DNA of 64,000 nt from Macellibacteroides fermentans (GCF_013409575.1 NZ_JACCCY010000003.1:62001-126000), one strand, 5' to 3'; numbered from the stretch's first letter, positions 42,853 through 52,508 are shown. A program made the numbers and translations. The notes: generated from the letters alone by a model not told the origin.

Positions 42853-44533
42853 CAGAAAGCGCTGCTGTTGGAACTGAAAGCGTTGTTTGATAAAGGGAAG
42901 GATTTCCCAACACCTCCAGTGCTTTGTCCAACACCTTGTCCTTTTTAAGGCTCTGTATCAATTCTCCCTTCTGATAGTAGTAACGTTTTACGATCTCGGC
43001 CGAGAGCAACTCGGTTATCTGATCCTTAAAACGATCCAGGTCGCGGTCCAGGTTGGGCGTAAGCTTTGCCTCCAATGCCTTGAACTCGTCCGACGATTCA
43101 TCCAGGTAGCCTTCAAAGCCAGCCACCTCTTTCAGGTTTTTAAGCAGCTTCTCACTCTGGCGGTCGTAGGTAAAGTTCTTTTCTTTGGCAAACTTCTTGA
43201 ACTCTTCGTAATCTGCATCACTGAACCGGAATGATTCGATCGTTCCGATGGAAGGATGACGCTGGGCCCACTCTGTGGCAAAGTCGAAAGCAACCATATC
43301 AGCCACCAGGTAATACATGATGGTAGGCACTTTAGCCTCTTCCACCTCAAAATCCGGACGCACACCTCCGCCGTCACGCACCAGTCTGCCTTTGGATGTA
43401 TTGAATACGGTAGTCAGGCTATCCGGTATACGGGCAGCACTTCCGTCGGGGTTCTTGTGCGAGTAATCGATGGCCTGGATGCAACGGCCGCTGGGGATAT
43501 AATATTTAGACATGGTAACCTTCAGGTTGCCGTTATAAGGCAGTTCACGGGTAGACTGTACCAAGCCTTTCCCGAAGCTACGCTGACCAACCAATACGGC
43601 ACGGTCCATATCCTGTAAGGCTCCGGAAACAATTTCGGCAGCCGACGCAGAACCTCCGTTGATAAGCACGGCAATAGGCATCACCGTATCCAACGGTTCG
43701 GTAGCGGTACGGTAGGTACGGTCCCATTGTTTGATCTTACCTTTGGTAGAAAGCACCACCTCCCCTTTAGGCACAAACATACCAACGATCTGAACAGCAC
43801 CGTCCAGCAAGCCACCACCGTTATTACGCAGGTCGAATACCAGCGACTTGATATGATGATTCTTCTTCAGGTCTTCGAAAGCAGCCTTCACCTCCTGGGC
43901 ACTTTTATCGGTAAACCCTTTCAGGTAGATATATCCGATGCTGTCGTTACGAACACCGTAGTAAGTTACCTGATCTACCAGCACCTGCTTGCGGATAAGT
44001 TCCAATGTACGGGGTTTCTTTTCGTTGGGACGTTGAATCTTTAAAGTCATCTTCGTATTAGGCTTGCCTTTAAGCAATTCGCTCACCTTATCAGACGTCA
44101 TTCCGGTTAGGTCTGTACCATCTATCACCAGCAGTTTATCTCCGGCCTTCAGTCCGGCCAGTGCCGCAGGCATCCCTTCGAAAGGCTCAATAATGTACAC
44201 GCCACCGTCGCGTTCGCGAATGAACGAACCGATACCTCCATATTCGCCGGTAGTGATGAATTTGAGGTCGCCCATCTCCTGTTCAGGAATGTATTCCGTA
44301 TACGGATCCAACGTGGAGAGCATCGCATCGATCCCTGTTCTTACCGTCTTTTCCACATCGACGGAATCCACGTAAAACATATCCACCTCTTTTACCAAGG
44401 CATTAAATACATCCAGATTCTTACTTACTTCGAAGCGATTATCGGCTTGCGACTTTCCTTCCACCGGAAGCAATATCAGAAAAAGGAGAAAAATACGAAT
44501 GAGAATTTTACTTCGCTGAATCAACTTATCCAT
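42839..44533 (-). CDS. S41 family C-terminal processing protease
   Basis: The 564-residue protein has a signal peptide, an N-terminal helical region, a PDZ domain (about 92-180, VYIIEPFEGMPAALAGLKAG) and an S41 catalytic core with INGGSASAAE and RSFGKG; S297 and K322 are the expected serine-lysine pair, 25 residues apart as in the family. A C-terminal domain of about 130 residues follows. It trims C-termini of periplasmic proteins. It overlaps the end of the metallophosphoesterase gene by 14 bases. Confidence 0.9.
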   Translation of the reverse strand: MDKLIQRSKILIRIFLLFLILLPVEGKSQADNRFEVSKNLDVFNALVKEVDMFYVDSVDVEKTVRTGIDAMLSTLDPYTEYIPEQEMGDLKFITTGEYGGIGSFIRERDGGVYIIEPFEGMPAALAGLKAGDKLLVIDGTDLTGMTSDKVSELLKGKPNTKMTLKIQRPNEKKPRTLELIRKQVLVDQVTYYGVRNDSIGYIYLKGFTDKSAQEVKAAFEDLKKNHHIKSLVFDLRNNGGGLLDGAVQIVGMFVPKGEVVLSTKGKIKQWDRTYRTATEPLDTVMPIAVLINGGSASAAEIVSGALQDMDRAVLVGQRSFGKGLVQSTRELPYNGNLKVTMSKYYIPSGRCIQAIDYSHKNPDGSAARIPDSLTTVFNTSKGRLVRDGGGVRPDFEVEEAKVPTIMYYLVADMVAFDFATEWAQRHPSIGTIESFRFSDADYEEFKKFAKEKNFTYDRQSEKLLKNLKEVAGFEGYLDESSDEFKALEAKLTPNLDRDLDRFKDQITELLSAEIVKRYYYQKGELIQSLKKDKVLDKALEVLGNPSLYQTTLSVPTAALSAIGK

Positions 44534-44587
44534 AGATTTTTTCTTAATTACTTTTGTATGCCGTAAATGTATACAATATTAGGGGTA

Positions 44588-45565
44588 TTAGTTTAAAATA
44601 TGTGCTACTTTTAACTTTATTTGTTCCCATTGATGATCCGGAATGCAGGCTCCGGACACTTCCACCACGTGCGAAGCCAACAGCGCTCCGATTCTGGCCG
44701 CCCTGTCCAATGTAGCCGATTTACTTAACCCGAATAAAAAGCCTGCTGCGAAATGATCGCCGGCACCCGTTGTATCCACAGCCCGGGCTTTAACAGCATC
44801 AATAGGGATAACCTCGTTGCCTGTTGCCACCAACGCTCCCTCTTTACCCAGTGTAACCACTGCAATATCCACCATCTGCGCCAACCGGGATGCTGCCTCG
44901 CGGGGCGAAAGTCCGGTAAAGGAAAATGACTCCTGCTCGTTGCAGAACAGAATATCTACGTAGGCCGGAATCACCTCCTGTAACATAGCCAGGTTTGATT
45001 CCACCACATTGAAACTGGACAAATCGAGCGCCACTTTCAATCCGGCCTCTTTAGCCAGCGACAAAGCCTCGCGGAACAACGGTTCGTTTACGATAAGATA
45101 CCCCTCTATGTAAATGCAGTCGTATGTACGTATAATTTCGGACTTTAACTCGGCAGGATTCAATGTGGCAGCCGGTCCGAGGAATGTAGCCATGGTACGT
45201 TCGCCGTCCGGAGTAACGAACACCGTACAGCTACCGGATATACCTTCGGTCTTCACAAAATTAGGTTCCACGCCCGCTTGTTGGAGGGCACTTTCATAGC
45301 TTTGCGCCAATTCGTCCGATCCGATTTTCCCGATATATCCCACATTGGCTCCTAAATTTGCCATTGCACGGATGGTATTACATACTGAACCACCCGGAGA
45401 AACCGATCTTGAAAGGTCTGTGCTGGCCGAACGCAAACGAATCATTTGATCTTTGTCTATCAGCTCCATAGCTCCTTTTGCTATGCCGATATCGGACAAA
45501 ACCGACTCGTCTTTCACCCTCAATACCACGTCCACCAAAGCATTCCCCAAACCTATAGTTCTCAT
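44588..45565 (-). CDS. PfkB family sugar/nucleoside kinase (adenosine-kinase-like)
   Basis: The 325-residue protein has the PfkB pattern: LGNALVDVVLRV at the start, GGSVCNTIRAMANLGANVGYIGKIG, and the ATP site DTTGAGDHFAAGFLFGL near residues 259-275 with the catalytic aspartate. The closest layout is the adenosine kinase/ribokinase-like branch, but the substrate cannot be fixed. It has its own promoter box at 45584-45591. Confidence 0.85.
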   Translation of the reverse strand: MRTIGLGNALVDVVLRVKDESVLSDIGIAKGAMELIDKDQMIRLRSASTDLSRSVSPGGSVCNTIRAMANLGANVGYIGKIGSDELAQSYESALQQAGVEPNFVKTEGISGSCTVFVTPDGERTMATFLGPAATLNPAELKSEIIRTYDCIYIEGYLIVNEPLFREALSLAKEAGLKVALDLSSFNVVESNLAMLQEVIPAYVDILFCNEQESFSFTGLSPREAASRLAQMVDIAVVTLGKEGALVATGNEVIPIDAVKARAVDTTGAGDHFAAGFLFGLSKSATLDRAARIGALLASHVVEVSGACIPDHQWEQIKLKVAHILN

Positions 45566-45583
45566 TTTTTCTTATTTTTTCTG

Positions 45584-45591
45584 CAAATATA
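45584..45591 (-). promoter_or_regulatory. -7 promoter box of the PfkB gene
   Basis: The minus strand reads TATATTTG 19 bases before the ATG at 45565. It abuts the -33 of the divergent tRNA-Asn promoter. Confidence 0.5.
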
Positions 45592-45622
45592 TTGCATATT
45601 TCGAAAACAAGACTTACTTTTG
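45592..45622 (+). promoter_or_regulatory. promoter of the tRNA-Asn cluster
   Basis: TTG at 45592-45594, a 20-base spacer and TACTTTTG at 45615-45622. Transcription would start about 40 bases before the first tRNA. Confidence 0.6.
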
Positions 45623-45667
45623 CACTGCATTTTAAGAAATGGCATCCACTTCTGACAATTGCAATTT

Positions 45668-45741
45668 TCTTCCTTAGCTCAGTTGGTTAGAGCATCTGAC
45701 TGTTAATCAGAGGGTCCTTGGTTCAAGTCCAAGAGGGAGAG
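45668..45741 (+). tRNA. tRNA-Asn (GTT), copy 1
   Basis: Acceptor TCTTCCT pairs with AGGGAGA, the anticodon loop CTGTTAA gives GTT, and the T-loop is GGTTCAAGTCC. CCA is not encoded. Confidence 0.95.
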
Positions 45742-45770
45742 CAGAACAAACCTTGACTATGTATTTAAAT

Positions 45771-45844
45771 TCTTCCTTAGCTCAGTTGGTTAGAGCATCT
45801 GACTGTTAATCAGAGGGTCCTTGGTTCAAGTCCAAGAGGGAGAG
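45771..45844 (+). tRNA. tRNA-Asn (GTT), copy 2
   Basis: Identical body to copy 1, 103 bases downstream, within the same tandem array. Confidence 0.95.
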
Positions 45845-45872
45845 CAGAACAACCTTGACTATGTATTTAAAT

Positions 45873-45946
45873 TCTTCCTTAGCTCAGTTGGTTAGAGCAT
45901 CTGACTGTTAATCAGAGGGTCCTTGGTTCAAGTCCAAGAGGGAGAG
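45873..45946 (+). tRNA. tRNA-Asn (GTT), copy 3
   Basis: Identical body, 102 bases after copy 2. The spacer differs from the first only by one A. A terminator follows at 45954-45993. Confidence 0.95.
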
Positions 45947-45953
45947 CAGAACG

Positions 45954-45993
45954 AAGCAGAAATCTTTAAAAGATTTTCTGCTTTGTTTTTTAT
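45954..45993 (+). terminator. terminator of the tRNA-Asn cluster
   Basis: A long, slightly bulged stem built on AAGCAGAA and TTTCTGCTT is followed by T runs. Confidence 0.75.
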
Positions 45994-46163
45994 TGCCGGT
46001 CCGGTTTATATCTCTATATTTGAGGAAAATAGCATGTATGCGTCCTTACTTCAACCTTCCAAGAGACTGGGTATCCCCGATTGCTTTCGATCGGAAAGCA
46101 GCGATTTTGTAAAAAACTGTATCTATCTAAATAATATCAAATCAACTTTAATTTGTAAAAACC

Positions 46164-46766
46164 ATGAAGACGTATTTATTTACAGGGCTGCTGGGCCTTA
46201 TCATTCTTAGTAGTTTTTCGTCCTGCCGTACTTCCGACCATGAACCGGACCTTGTTTTCTATAATTTAGCCCTCAGTTTTCAGGATGCTTCCGGGAAAGA
46301 CCTGGTACAAGGGATTGAACTGGAGCGCGAATCCGGATCTGTTTCTGTAGAGCAGGCTCAGTCCGGTTTAGTAAAAAGGGATTTGTATACCCTGAAAGTT
46401 GTAACTTCTCAACCCTGCGAAGATGTGATTGCTTCTAAATCTAAAAACTACATTCCTGATAGTCCCCGGTTAGGAATGACAAAATACAACGGCTACAGCT
46501 TTTTAACCAACGATTTCGGAATGGGTGCAAATGATTGCCCTGATGAGAAAGTGCTCACATACAAGCTCAAATGCCCTACTGTTTTTGGCGATGAAGCAGA
46601 ACACGAACTGGTAACGTACTGGGAAGTTCCCAAAATACAAAACAATTTTGCCAAAGCGATATGCAACCGCATCGAGTTTGAAGGTAAAGTGATCACCCCC
46701 ACCATCGTTCCGGAAAGCTACAACTACCAGGCAATCGTCATACTGGAAAGCAAGGCAAAAGAATAA
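46164..46766 (+). CDS. lipoprotein, unknown
   Basis: The 200-residue protein starts with a lipoprotein signal (LSSFSSC, cysteine 21). The mature part contains several cysteines (VTSQPCEDV, ANDCPDEK, LKCPT, ICNRIE) and predicted beta strands; two of the pairs may form disulfides in the periplasm. I do not recognise the family. It is a single gene between the tRNA-Asn cluster and the nested inverted repeat. Confidence 0.6.
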   Translation: MKTYLFTGLLGLIILSSFSSCRTSDHEPDLVFYNLALSFQDASGKDLVQGIELERESGSVSVEQAQSGLVKRDLYTLKVVTSQPCEDVIASKSKNYIPDSPRLGMTKYNGYSFLTNDFGMGANDCPDEKVLTYKLKCPTVFGDEAEHELVTYWEVPKIQNNFAKAICNRIEFEGKVITPTIVPESYNYQAIVILESKAKE

Positions 46767-46784
46767 CGTTCATGGTATAGATTA

Positions 46785-46920
46785 ATTGTTTTCATAGTTA
46801 CAAACTATTCGTTTGACAATTGTTGAACGCAAGTTACCCATATGTCTACTTTGCATTCAACAATTGTCAAACGCAAAGCAGACAAATGCCAAACGAATAG
46901 TTCACCATTATGAAAACAAT
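46785..46920. repeat. nested inverted repeat (136 bp), foldback or MITE-like element
   Basis: Three pairs of arms are nested: ATTGTTTTCATA (46785-46796) with TATGAAAACAAT (46909-46920); AACTATTCGTTTG (46803-46815) with CAAACGAATAGTT (46890-46902); and a 25-base arm (46810-46834) with 46849-46873, differing at two or three positions. The inner and middle arms share CGTTTG, so they can pair in alternative ways. The whole lies in a gene-free gap of about 320 bases. Confidence 0.75.
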
Positions 46921-47074
46921 AGTTTATCGTATAGAAAGTTCTTATTCTGTTAAGATATCGAGTTTATTTACATGCAAAAATGATAGATGACAAATCATTT
47001 CGACATAAATTATAACCAAAGACAACGGACGGTAAATGGCTTGATAATCCGAATTCTAAAAAGAAATAATGTCG

Positions 47075-47082
47075 TATATTTG
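47075..47082 (+). promoter_or_regulatory. -7 promoter box touching the trmB start
   Basis: TATATTTG ends five bases before the ATG at 47087, giving a leaderless or nearly leaderless transcript if used. Confidence 0.4.
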
Positions 47083-47086
47083 CAGC

Positions 47087-47845
47087 ATGGGAAAGAATAA
47101 ATTAGCTAAGTTTGACGATATGGCGGGCTATCCGCACGTATTCCAATTTCCATTTGCCACTTTGCAGGAGAAAGGTTTCGATCTGAAGGGTCATTGGAAT
47201 GAACGTTTTTTCAAGAATAACAACCCCATCGTTTTGGAGCTGGGATGTGGTAAGGGTGAATACACCGTTGGTTTGGGAAAGCTTTTCCCAAACAAGAACT
47301 TTATCGGAATAGACATCAAAGGGGCCCGGATGTGGAGTGGTGCCAAGGAATCGATGGAACAGGGAATGACCAACGTGGCATTTCTGCGTACACACATCGA
47401 ATTGATTTCTCACTTCTTTGCGGCTAACGAAGTCTCCGAAATCTGGATCACATTTCCAGACCCGCAGATGAAGAAGGTGAGCAAAAGGCTTACCTCCACC
47501 CGCTTCATGAAACTATACCGCGAACTGCTGGCCGGCGACGGGATTGTTCATCTGAAGACCGACAGCAACTTCATGTTTCAATATACCTGCGAAATGGTTA
47601 AGGCCAATAATTACCCGGTTCTTTGCAGTACAGACGACCTGTATCATTCGGGCATGGCAGACGATATTCTGGGCATCAGGACCTACTACGAACAGCAATG
47701 GCTGGACAGGGGTTTGAACATCAAGTATATTAAATTTGTTTGTGAAGAGAGAGAGTCGCTGACGGAGCCGGAGGTGGAGATTGAACTGGATCCCTACCGG
47801 AGTTTCAACCGTAGCAAACGCAGCGCTTTGGCTTCAGGGAAATAA
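47087..47845 (+). CDS. trmB: tRNA (guanosine(46)-N7)-methyltransferase TrmB
   Basis: The 252-residue enzyme methylates G46 of tRNA. It has the SAM-binding [20 protein letters not shown] near 50-70, [13 protein letters not shown] and the TrmB signature [15 protein letters not shown] near 130, with [12 protein letters not shown]. The start is the ATG at 47087 ([20 protein letters not shown]); the earlier frame start at 47069 lies upstream of the promoter box. The C-terminus is longer than in E. coli TrmB. Confidence 0.92.
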   Translation: MGKNKLAKFDDMAGYPHVFQFPFATLQEKGFDLKGHWNERFFKNNNPIVLELGCGKGEYTVGLGKLFPNKNFIGIDIKGARMWSGAKESMEQGMTNVAFLRTHIELISHFFAANEVSEIWITFPDPQMKKVSKRLTSTRFMKLYRELLAGDGIVHLKTDSNFMFQYTCEMVKANNYPVLCSTDDLYHSGMADDILGIRTYYEQQWLDRGLNIKYIKFVCEERESLTEPEVEIELDPYRSFNRSKRSALASGK

Positions 47846-47870
47846 ATATGCACATAAATAATTACTGAAA

Positions 47871-48989
47871 ATGGCTATATATCCTAAACTAATTATGGAC
47901 GCACTTTCCAAGGTGCGTTACCCGGGTACAGGAAAGGATCTTGTCTCTGCCGAAATGGTAGAGGACGACATCCGTATTGATGGCAATAAAGTTACTTTTT
48001 CGCTGATTTTTGAGAAACCGAACGATCCGTTTATCCGGTCGGTCGTAAAAGCTGCCGAGACTGCCATAAACACCTATGTGGGTCCGGAAGTGGAAATTAA
48101 AGGAAACATTCAGGTAAAAACAAAACAGGTGGCACGTCCGGAACCGGACAAGCTGTTGCCTCAGGTAAAGAACATTATTGCAGTGTCTTCCGGTAAGGGT
48201 GGGGTTGGTAAAAGTACAGTTGCCGCCAATCTGGCCGTTGCATTAGCTCAGCTGGGCTACAAGGTGGGCTTATTGGATGCGGATATATTCGGACCTTCCA
48301 TGCCTAAGATGTTCAATGTGGAAGATGCACGTCCTTATATGGAAACAGTTGGAGAACGCGAGCTGATCAAGCCCATCGAAAAATACGGGGTAAAGCTTCT
48401 CTCTATCGGTTTCTTTGTAAGCAAAGAGGATGCAGTCTTGTGGAGAGGCAGTATGGCCAGCAACGCCCTTAAACAGCTGATTGCGGATGCCAACTGGGGA
48501 GAACTGGACTTCTTCCTGCTAGACCTTCCTCCGGGCACAAGCGATATTCATCTTACACTGGTACAAACCCTGGCCATTACGGGAGCCGTGGTTGTAAGTA
48601 CACCTCAGGAGGTGGCCCTTGCAGACGCGCGTAAAGGAATCAGCATGTTTACCGGCGAAAAGATTGATGTACCGGTACTTGGATTGATCGAAAACATGGC
48701 CTGGTTTACCCCAGCCGAGTTACCCGAAAACAAGTATTATATATTCGGCAAAGAGGGTTGCAAGAAGTTGGCCGAAGAGCTGTCTATACCCTTAATCGGT
48801 CAGATACCCATCGTACAGAGCATTTGCGAAGGCGGCGACAGCGGTAAACCGGTTGCGCTGGATACTGATTCACTTACCGGGATGGCCTTTAAGCAGCTTG
48901 CAGAGAATATGGTGGCTCAGCTTAACTACCGGAACGAGAACCTTGCTCCTACAAAAAGGGTGGAAGTTACCACTACCAGAAAGCATTAA
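47871..48989 (+). CDS. Mrp/ApbC-type Fe-S cluster carrier ATPase
   Basis: The 372-residue protein has an N-terminal MIP18-like (DUF59) domain (about 1-85) and a P-loop ATPase domain with GKGGVGKS (108-115), LLDADIFGPSMP and DFFLLDLPPGTSD. Family members carry Fe-S clusters to target proteins. The C-terminal CxxC expected to bridge the cluster is not seen; the matching region reads NMAWFTPAELPENK. It follows trmB by 25 bases. Confidence 0.88.
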   Translation: MAIYPKLIMDALSKVRYPGTGKDLVSAEMVEDDIRIDGNKVTFSLIFEKPNDPFIRSVVKAAETAINTYVGPEVEIKGNIQVKTKQVARPEPDKLLPQVKNIIAVSSGKGGVGKSTVAANLAVALAQLGYKVGLLDADIFGPSMPKMFNVEDARPYMETVGERELIKPIEKYGVKLLSIGFFVSKEDAVLWRGSMASNALKQLIADANWGELDFFLLDLPPGTSDIHLTLVQTLAITGAVVVSTPQEVALADARKGISMFTGEKIDVPVLGLIENMAWFTPAELPENKYYIFGKEGCKKLAEELSIPLIGQIPIVQSICEGGDSGKPVALDTDSLTGMAFKQLAENMVAQLNYRNENLAPTKRVEVTTTRKH

Positions 48990-49011
48990 GGTTACATTAC
49001 GCTATAAAATG

Positions 49012-49048
49012 AAAGAGGGTACTCACTTGTTTGAGCACCCTCTTTTTA
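49012..49048 (+). terminator. terminator after the Mrp gene
   Basis: GAGGGT (49015-49020) and CTCA pair with TGAG and ACCCTC (to 49042), with one mismatch, then T. Confidence 0.8.
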
Positions 49049-49067
49049 TTTGTACAGATAAGCAGTC

Positions 49068-49112
49068 TTTAAAAAAATAAAGCGAGGCTCCTGCTTGAGG
49101 AACCTCGCTTCT
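49068..49112 (-). terminator. terminator of secDF
   Basis: On the minus strand a stem based on AGCGAGG with CCTCGCT (one internal mismatch) is followed by a T-rich run. Confidence 0.75.
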
Positions 49113-49134
49113 ATCTATAGAATAAGTCTATTTA

Positions 49135-52100
49135 TTATTTTGCAGACTCTTTAGCAGCTTTTTTGGCAAGGCTTCTTTTCTGAATTTCGTATGCAATCGG
49201 GGTTGCAACAAACAGGGTTGAATAAGTACCAATAACTACACCTAATGCAATTGCAAAAGTAAAGCTTCTGATTGTATCGCCACCCAGAATAAAGATACAC
49301 AGTACAACTACAAATGTAGTTAATGATGTATTAAGAGTACGAGACAAGGTTGAATTCAATGCATCGTTTATTACCTGGTAACGATCACGTTTAGGATATA
49401 GACCGATTGTTTCACGAATACGGTCAAAGACTACCACGGTGTCGTTAATTGAATATCCGATAATAGTAAGAATTGCCGCAATAAACGTCTGGTCTACTTC
49501 CATTGAAAATGGCATAAACTTCCAAAGCAAAGAATACAATGCTATAATACTGAATGTTGTTACAGCAACAGAAGCAAATGCTCCGGCAGAGAATGATACA
49601 TCTCTAAATCGTAGCAAGATATAGGCTGCCATACAGATCATGGAGAACAATACAGCAAGATAAGCACTATTCTTGATATCGTCTGCCATACTTGGTCCAA
49701 CCTTTTGAGAACTTTGAATATTAGTATCTACAAATTGATCCAGCGTAGTACCATCCTTCAAAAGAGGTTTTAATCCTTCATAAAGCTTAGTTTCAATTTC
49801 ACGGTCAACCTCTGCATTTGAATCAGCGATCTTATAGTTTGTAGAAATACGCACCTGATCAGCTGAACCAATAGTTATAACACTTACAGCTCCATCTAGC
49901 TGGTCGCTAAGCATTCCACGAACATTATCGGTTTGAACCGGTTGATCAAAACGTACAATATAGTTTCTACCACCTGTGAAGTCAATACCATTATTTAATC
50001 CGATAGTGAAGAAAGATGCGATACCCACAAGGATAAGTGCCAATGGGATTAAATAACCTGTTTTACGTTTTCCTAAGAAATTTACGGTCGGATTTACAAG
50101 TAAATCTTTGGTAAATGAAGTAGTAAACGGAAGTGTTTTAATTTTTTCCTTAGCAATAAGTCCCTCATAAACGATACGGGTCAGGAACACGGCTGTGATG
50201 AATGAGGCGATAAGACCTATAATCAAGGTCGTTGCAAAACCTCGGATAGGACCTGTTCCGAAGTAGAACAACACGATACCTGTGATGATTGTAGTAAGGT
50301 TGGAGTCGAAGATAGCAGAGAATGCATTCTTGTAACCATCGTCCAATGCCTTCTTAAGATTCTTACCGGCACGTAATTCCTCTTTTGTACGTTCGTAAAT
50401 CAATACGTTCGCATCAACTGCCATACCTAAGGTCAATACCATACCCGCAATACCGGCTAAAGTAAGCACCGCCTGGAAGGAGGCCAGGATACCCATTGTA
50501 AAGAATATATTTATCAATAAGGCTCCATTAGCAATCATACCCGGTACTAAACCGTAAGCTGCACACATGTAGCACATCAGCAACACCAATGCGATAACGA
50601 AAGAGATTACTCCAGCAGTGATCGCTTCTTGGCCCAAAGACGGACCAACCACATCTTCCTGTACAATCTGTACAGAAGCGGCCATCTTACCTGACTTCAA
50701 CACGTTGGCAAGGTCTTTCGCCTCTTCAGGTGTAAAGTCGCCTGTAATAGATGAACGTCCACCAGTGATTTCGTCGTTTACACGTGGTGCAGAGTAAACC
50801 ATATCATCCAGAATGATGGCAACCGATTTACCGATATTTTCTTTTGTAAGACGAGCCCAGGCTTTAGCACCTTCGGCATTCATCGTCATGCTTACTTCAG
50901 ATTCGGCGCGGCCGGGCTGTTGGTTGAAGTCGTCGCGTGCGTCTGTTACAACATCACCTCCCAAAGCCGGACTTCCGTCGCGGTTGGTAACCTTGATAGC
51001 ATATAGCTGGAAGAATTGTTCTTTTTCGTCGATTGCCTTCACACCCCATTTCAAAGAAAGGTTTCTTGGCAATACGTCTTTTACCTGTTTCATGTTAAGG
51101 TATTCGTCGATCTTAGCCATGTCTTTTACATGAGCAACACCAACAACCGGACCACCTGCAAGCTGACCGTTATATTGATTGATCTGCAGAAGGGCAAACA
51201 ACGGGTGTTGTTTTGCAAACTCTTCCATTGACTGAGAAGACTGTGTATCAGGTTGTTTCTGCTCGATTTTGGCAAGAAGCGTATCTACACTTGCAGAATC
51301 AGCAACTTCGGCAACCTCTTCAGTTACTGCAGCTGTAGAATCTGTTGCCACTAAAGCTGAATCTGCTACAGGAGCTTCTGCTGCTGCGGCATCAAATTTG
51401 GACAGATCTAATTTTGCTAGTACATTGTCTGCAGCAATCAGCTGTTGATAAATTTCGGGTAAATCATATGTTTCCCAGAATTCAAGATTGGCACTACCTT
51501 GTAAAAGCTTACGAACACGCTCCGGTTCCTTAACACCCGGTAATTCAACCAGGATACGGCCGGCAGTTTCAAGACGCTGGATATTAGGAGAAACCACACC
51601 GAAACGGTCGATACGGGTACGTAATACGTTGAATGAATTGTCGATAGCACTCTTCAACTCTTCACGGATTACAGAAATAACCTGTGCATCGGTACTTTGA
51701 GGAGTAATTCTGTCTTTCAGTTCGAAAGTGCTGAAGATAGCAGAAAGACGTGCTCCCGGATCAAGTTTTTTATATTCTTCGGCAAAAAGATCAATAAAGT
51801 CTTTCTGACTGGTGTTCTGACGGGCATAAGCCAGATCAAGCGCTTTGTTGAAGTTCTCGTCCGTGTTTTTATTTGAAAGTGAACGAAGCACATCAGCCAC
51901 ATTCAGTTCCAAAACTACGTTCATACCTCCTTTTAAGTCGAGACCTAAACTAATTTCCATTTCACGACACTGCTTAAGGGTATAGCCAAGCCATACCTTC
52001 TGAGTAGAGAGTGAGTCGATAAACTGACTCTCTTTTGCCGGATCCCCAGCTGCGTACTCTGCTGCTTTACTTGAATAGTATCTGGTCACAAAAGAAAACG

Positions 52101-52167
52101 ACAGATAGAACAAGCAAACCAGGGTAAGTAACACAGAGAAGACCTTTACAAATCCTTTGTTTTGCAT
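49135..52167 (-). CDS. secDF: protein translocase subunit SecDF (fused)
   Basis: The 1010-residue protein joins SecD and SecF. SecD shows the N-terminal helix, a long periplasmic P1 domain (LGLDLKGGMNVVLELNV near 53), and membrane helices with a GMAVDANVLIYERTKEE motif near 590. SecF follows after an internal linker with NGIDFTGGRNYIVRF near 740 and a GYSINDTVVVFDRIRE motif near 905. An acidic low-complexity insert (about 255-305) lies in P1. It uses the proton gradient to help export. One -7 box lies upstream at 52224-52231. Confidence 0.95.
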   Translation of the reverse strand: MQNKGFVKVFSVLLTLVCLFYLSFSFVTRYYSSKAAEYAAGDPAKESQFIDSLSTQKVWLGYTLKQCREMEISLGLDLKGGMNVVLELNVADVLRSLSNKNTDENFNKALDLAYARQNTSQKDFIDLFAEEYKKLDPGARLSAIFSTFELKDRITPQSTDAQVISVIREELKSAIDNSFNVLRTRIDRFGVVSPNIQRLETAGRILVELPGVKEPERVRKLLQGSANLEFWETYDLPEIYQQLIAADNVLAKLDLSKFDAAAAEAPVADSALVATDSTAAVTEEVAEVADSASVDTLLAKIEQKQPDTQSSQSMEEFAKQHPLFALLQINQYNGQLAGGPVVGVAHVKDMAKIDEYLNMKQVKDVLPRNLSLKWGVKAIDEKEQFFQLYAIKVTNRDGSPALGGDVVTDARDDFNQQPGRAESEVSMTMNAEGAKAWARLTKENIGKSVAIILDDMVYSAPRVNDEITGGRSSITGDFTPEEAKDLANVLKSGKMAASVQIVQEDVVGPSLGQEAITAGVISFVIALVLLMCYMCAAYGLVPGMIANGALLINIFFTMGILASFQAVLTLAGIAGMVLTLGMAVDANVLIYERTKEELRAGKNLKKALDDGYKNAFSAIFDSNLTTIITGIVLFYFGTGPIRGFATTLIIGLIASFITAVFLTRIVYEGLIAKEKIKTLPFTTSFTKDLLVNPTVNFLGKRKTGYLIPLALILVGIASFFTIGLNNGIDFTGGRNYIVRFDQPVQTDNVRGMLSDQLDGAVSVITIGSADQVRISTNYKIADSNAEVDREIETKLYEGLKPLLKDGTTLDQFVDTNIQSSQKVGPSMADDIKNSAYLAVLFSMICMAAYILLRFRDVSFSAGAFASVAVTTFSIIALYSLLWKFMPFSMEVDQTFIAAILTIIGYSINDTVVVFDRIRETIGLYPKRDRYQVINDALNSTLSRTLNTSLTTFVVVLCIFILGGDTIRSFTFAIALGVVIGTYSTLFVATPIAYEIQKRSLAKKAAKESAK

Positions 52168-52508
52168 TTGAATCTTATTTTTATGTTATTACATTATATA
52201 TTTTTCGATTTTTTCACAGGGTGCAAATATATGATTTTTTTTCAATGACTGCGACTAAATCAATTAATAATTTGCGTATCACAGGCTTTATTTGAAAGAC
52301 AAAATGGCTTGAAATCTCAAAATTAACCGGTTTTATTTGGAATTCAATCACTTCAGTTTCAAAAAATAACAATTTACACTCAAATACATTCCTTAACGTC
52401 GATTGCAAACAATCCTAAAAAGAACAACGATCAGCCATTTTTTGACACGTATCCGTTAATAATCGAAGTTTTTTAAGTAGGTTTGCCATAAAATAAATCT
52501 AACGCATA
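52168..52508. other. intergenic region with divergent promoter boxes
   Basis: It holds the secDF -7 box on the minus strand (TATATTTG, 52224-52231) and a possible rightward -7 box, TAGGTTTG, at 52478-52485, 24 bases before the DUF4468 start. The rest is AT-rich with no frame. Confidence 0.45.

Noticed and set aside
45923-46210. A 95-residue rightward frame
   Set aside because: It starts inside the third tRNA-Asn, crosses its terminator and overlaps the start of the lipoprotein gene in another frame.
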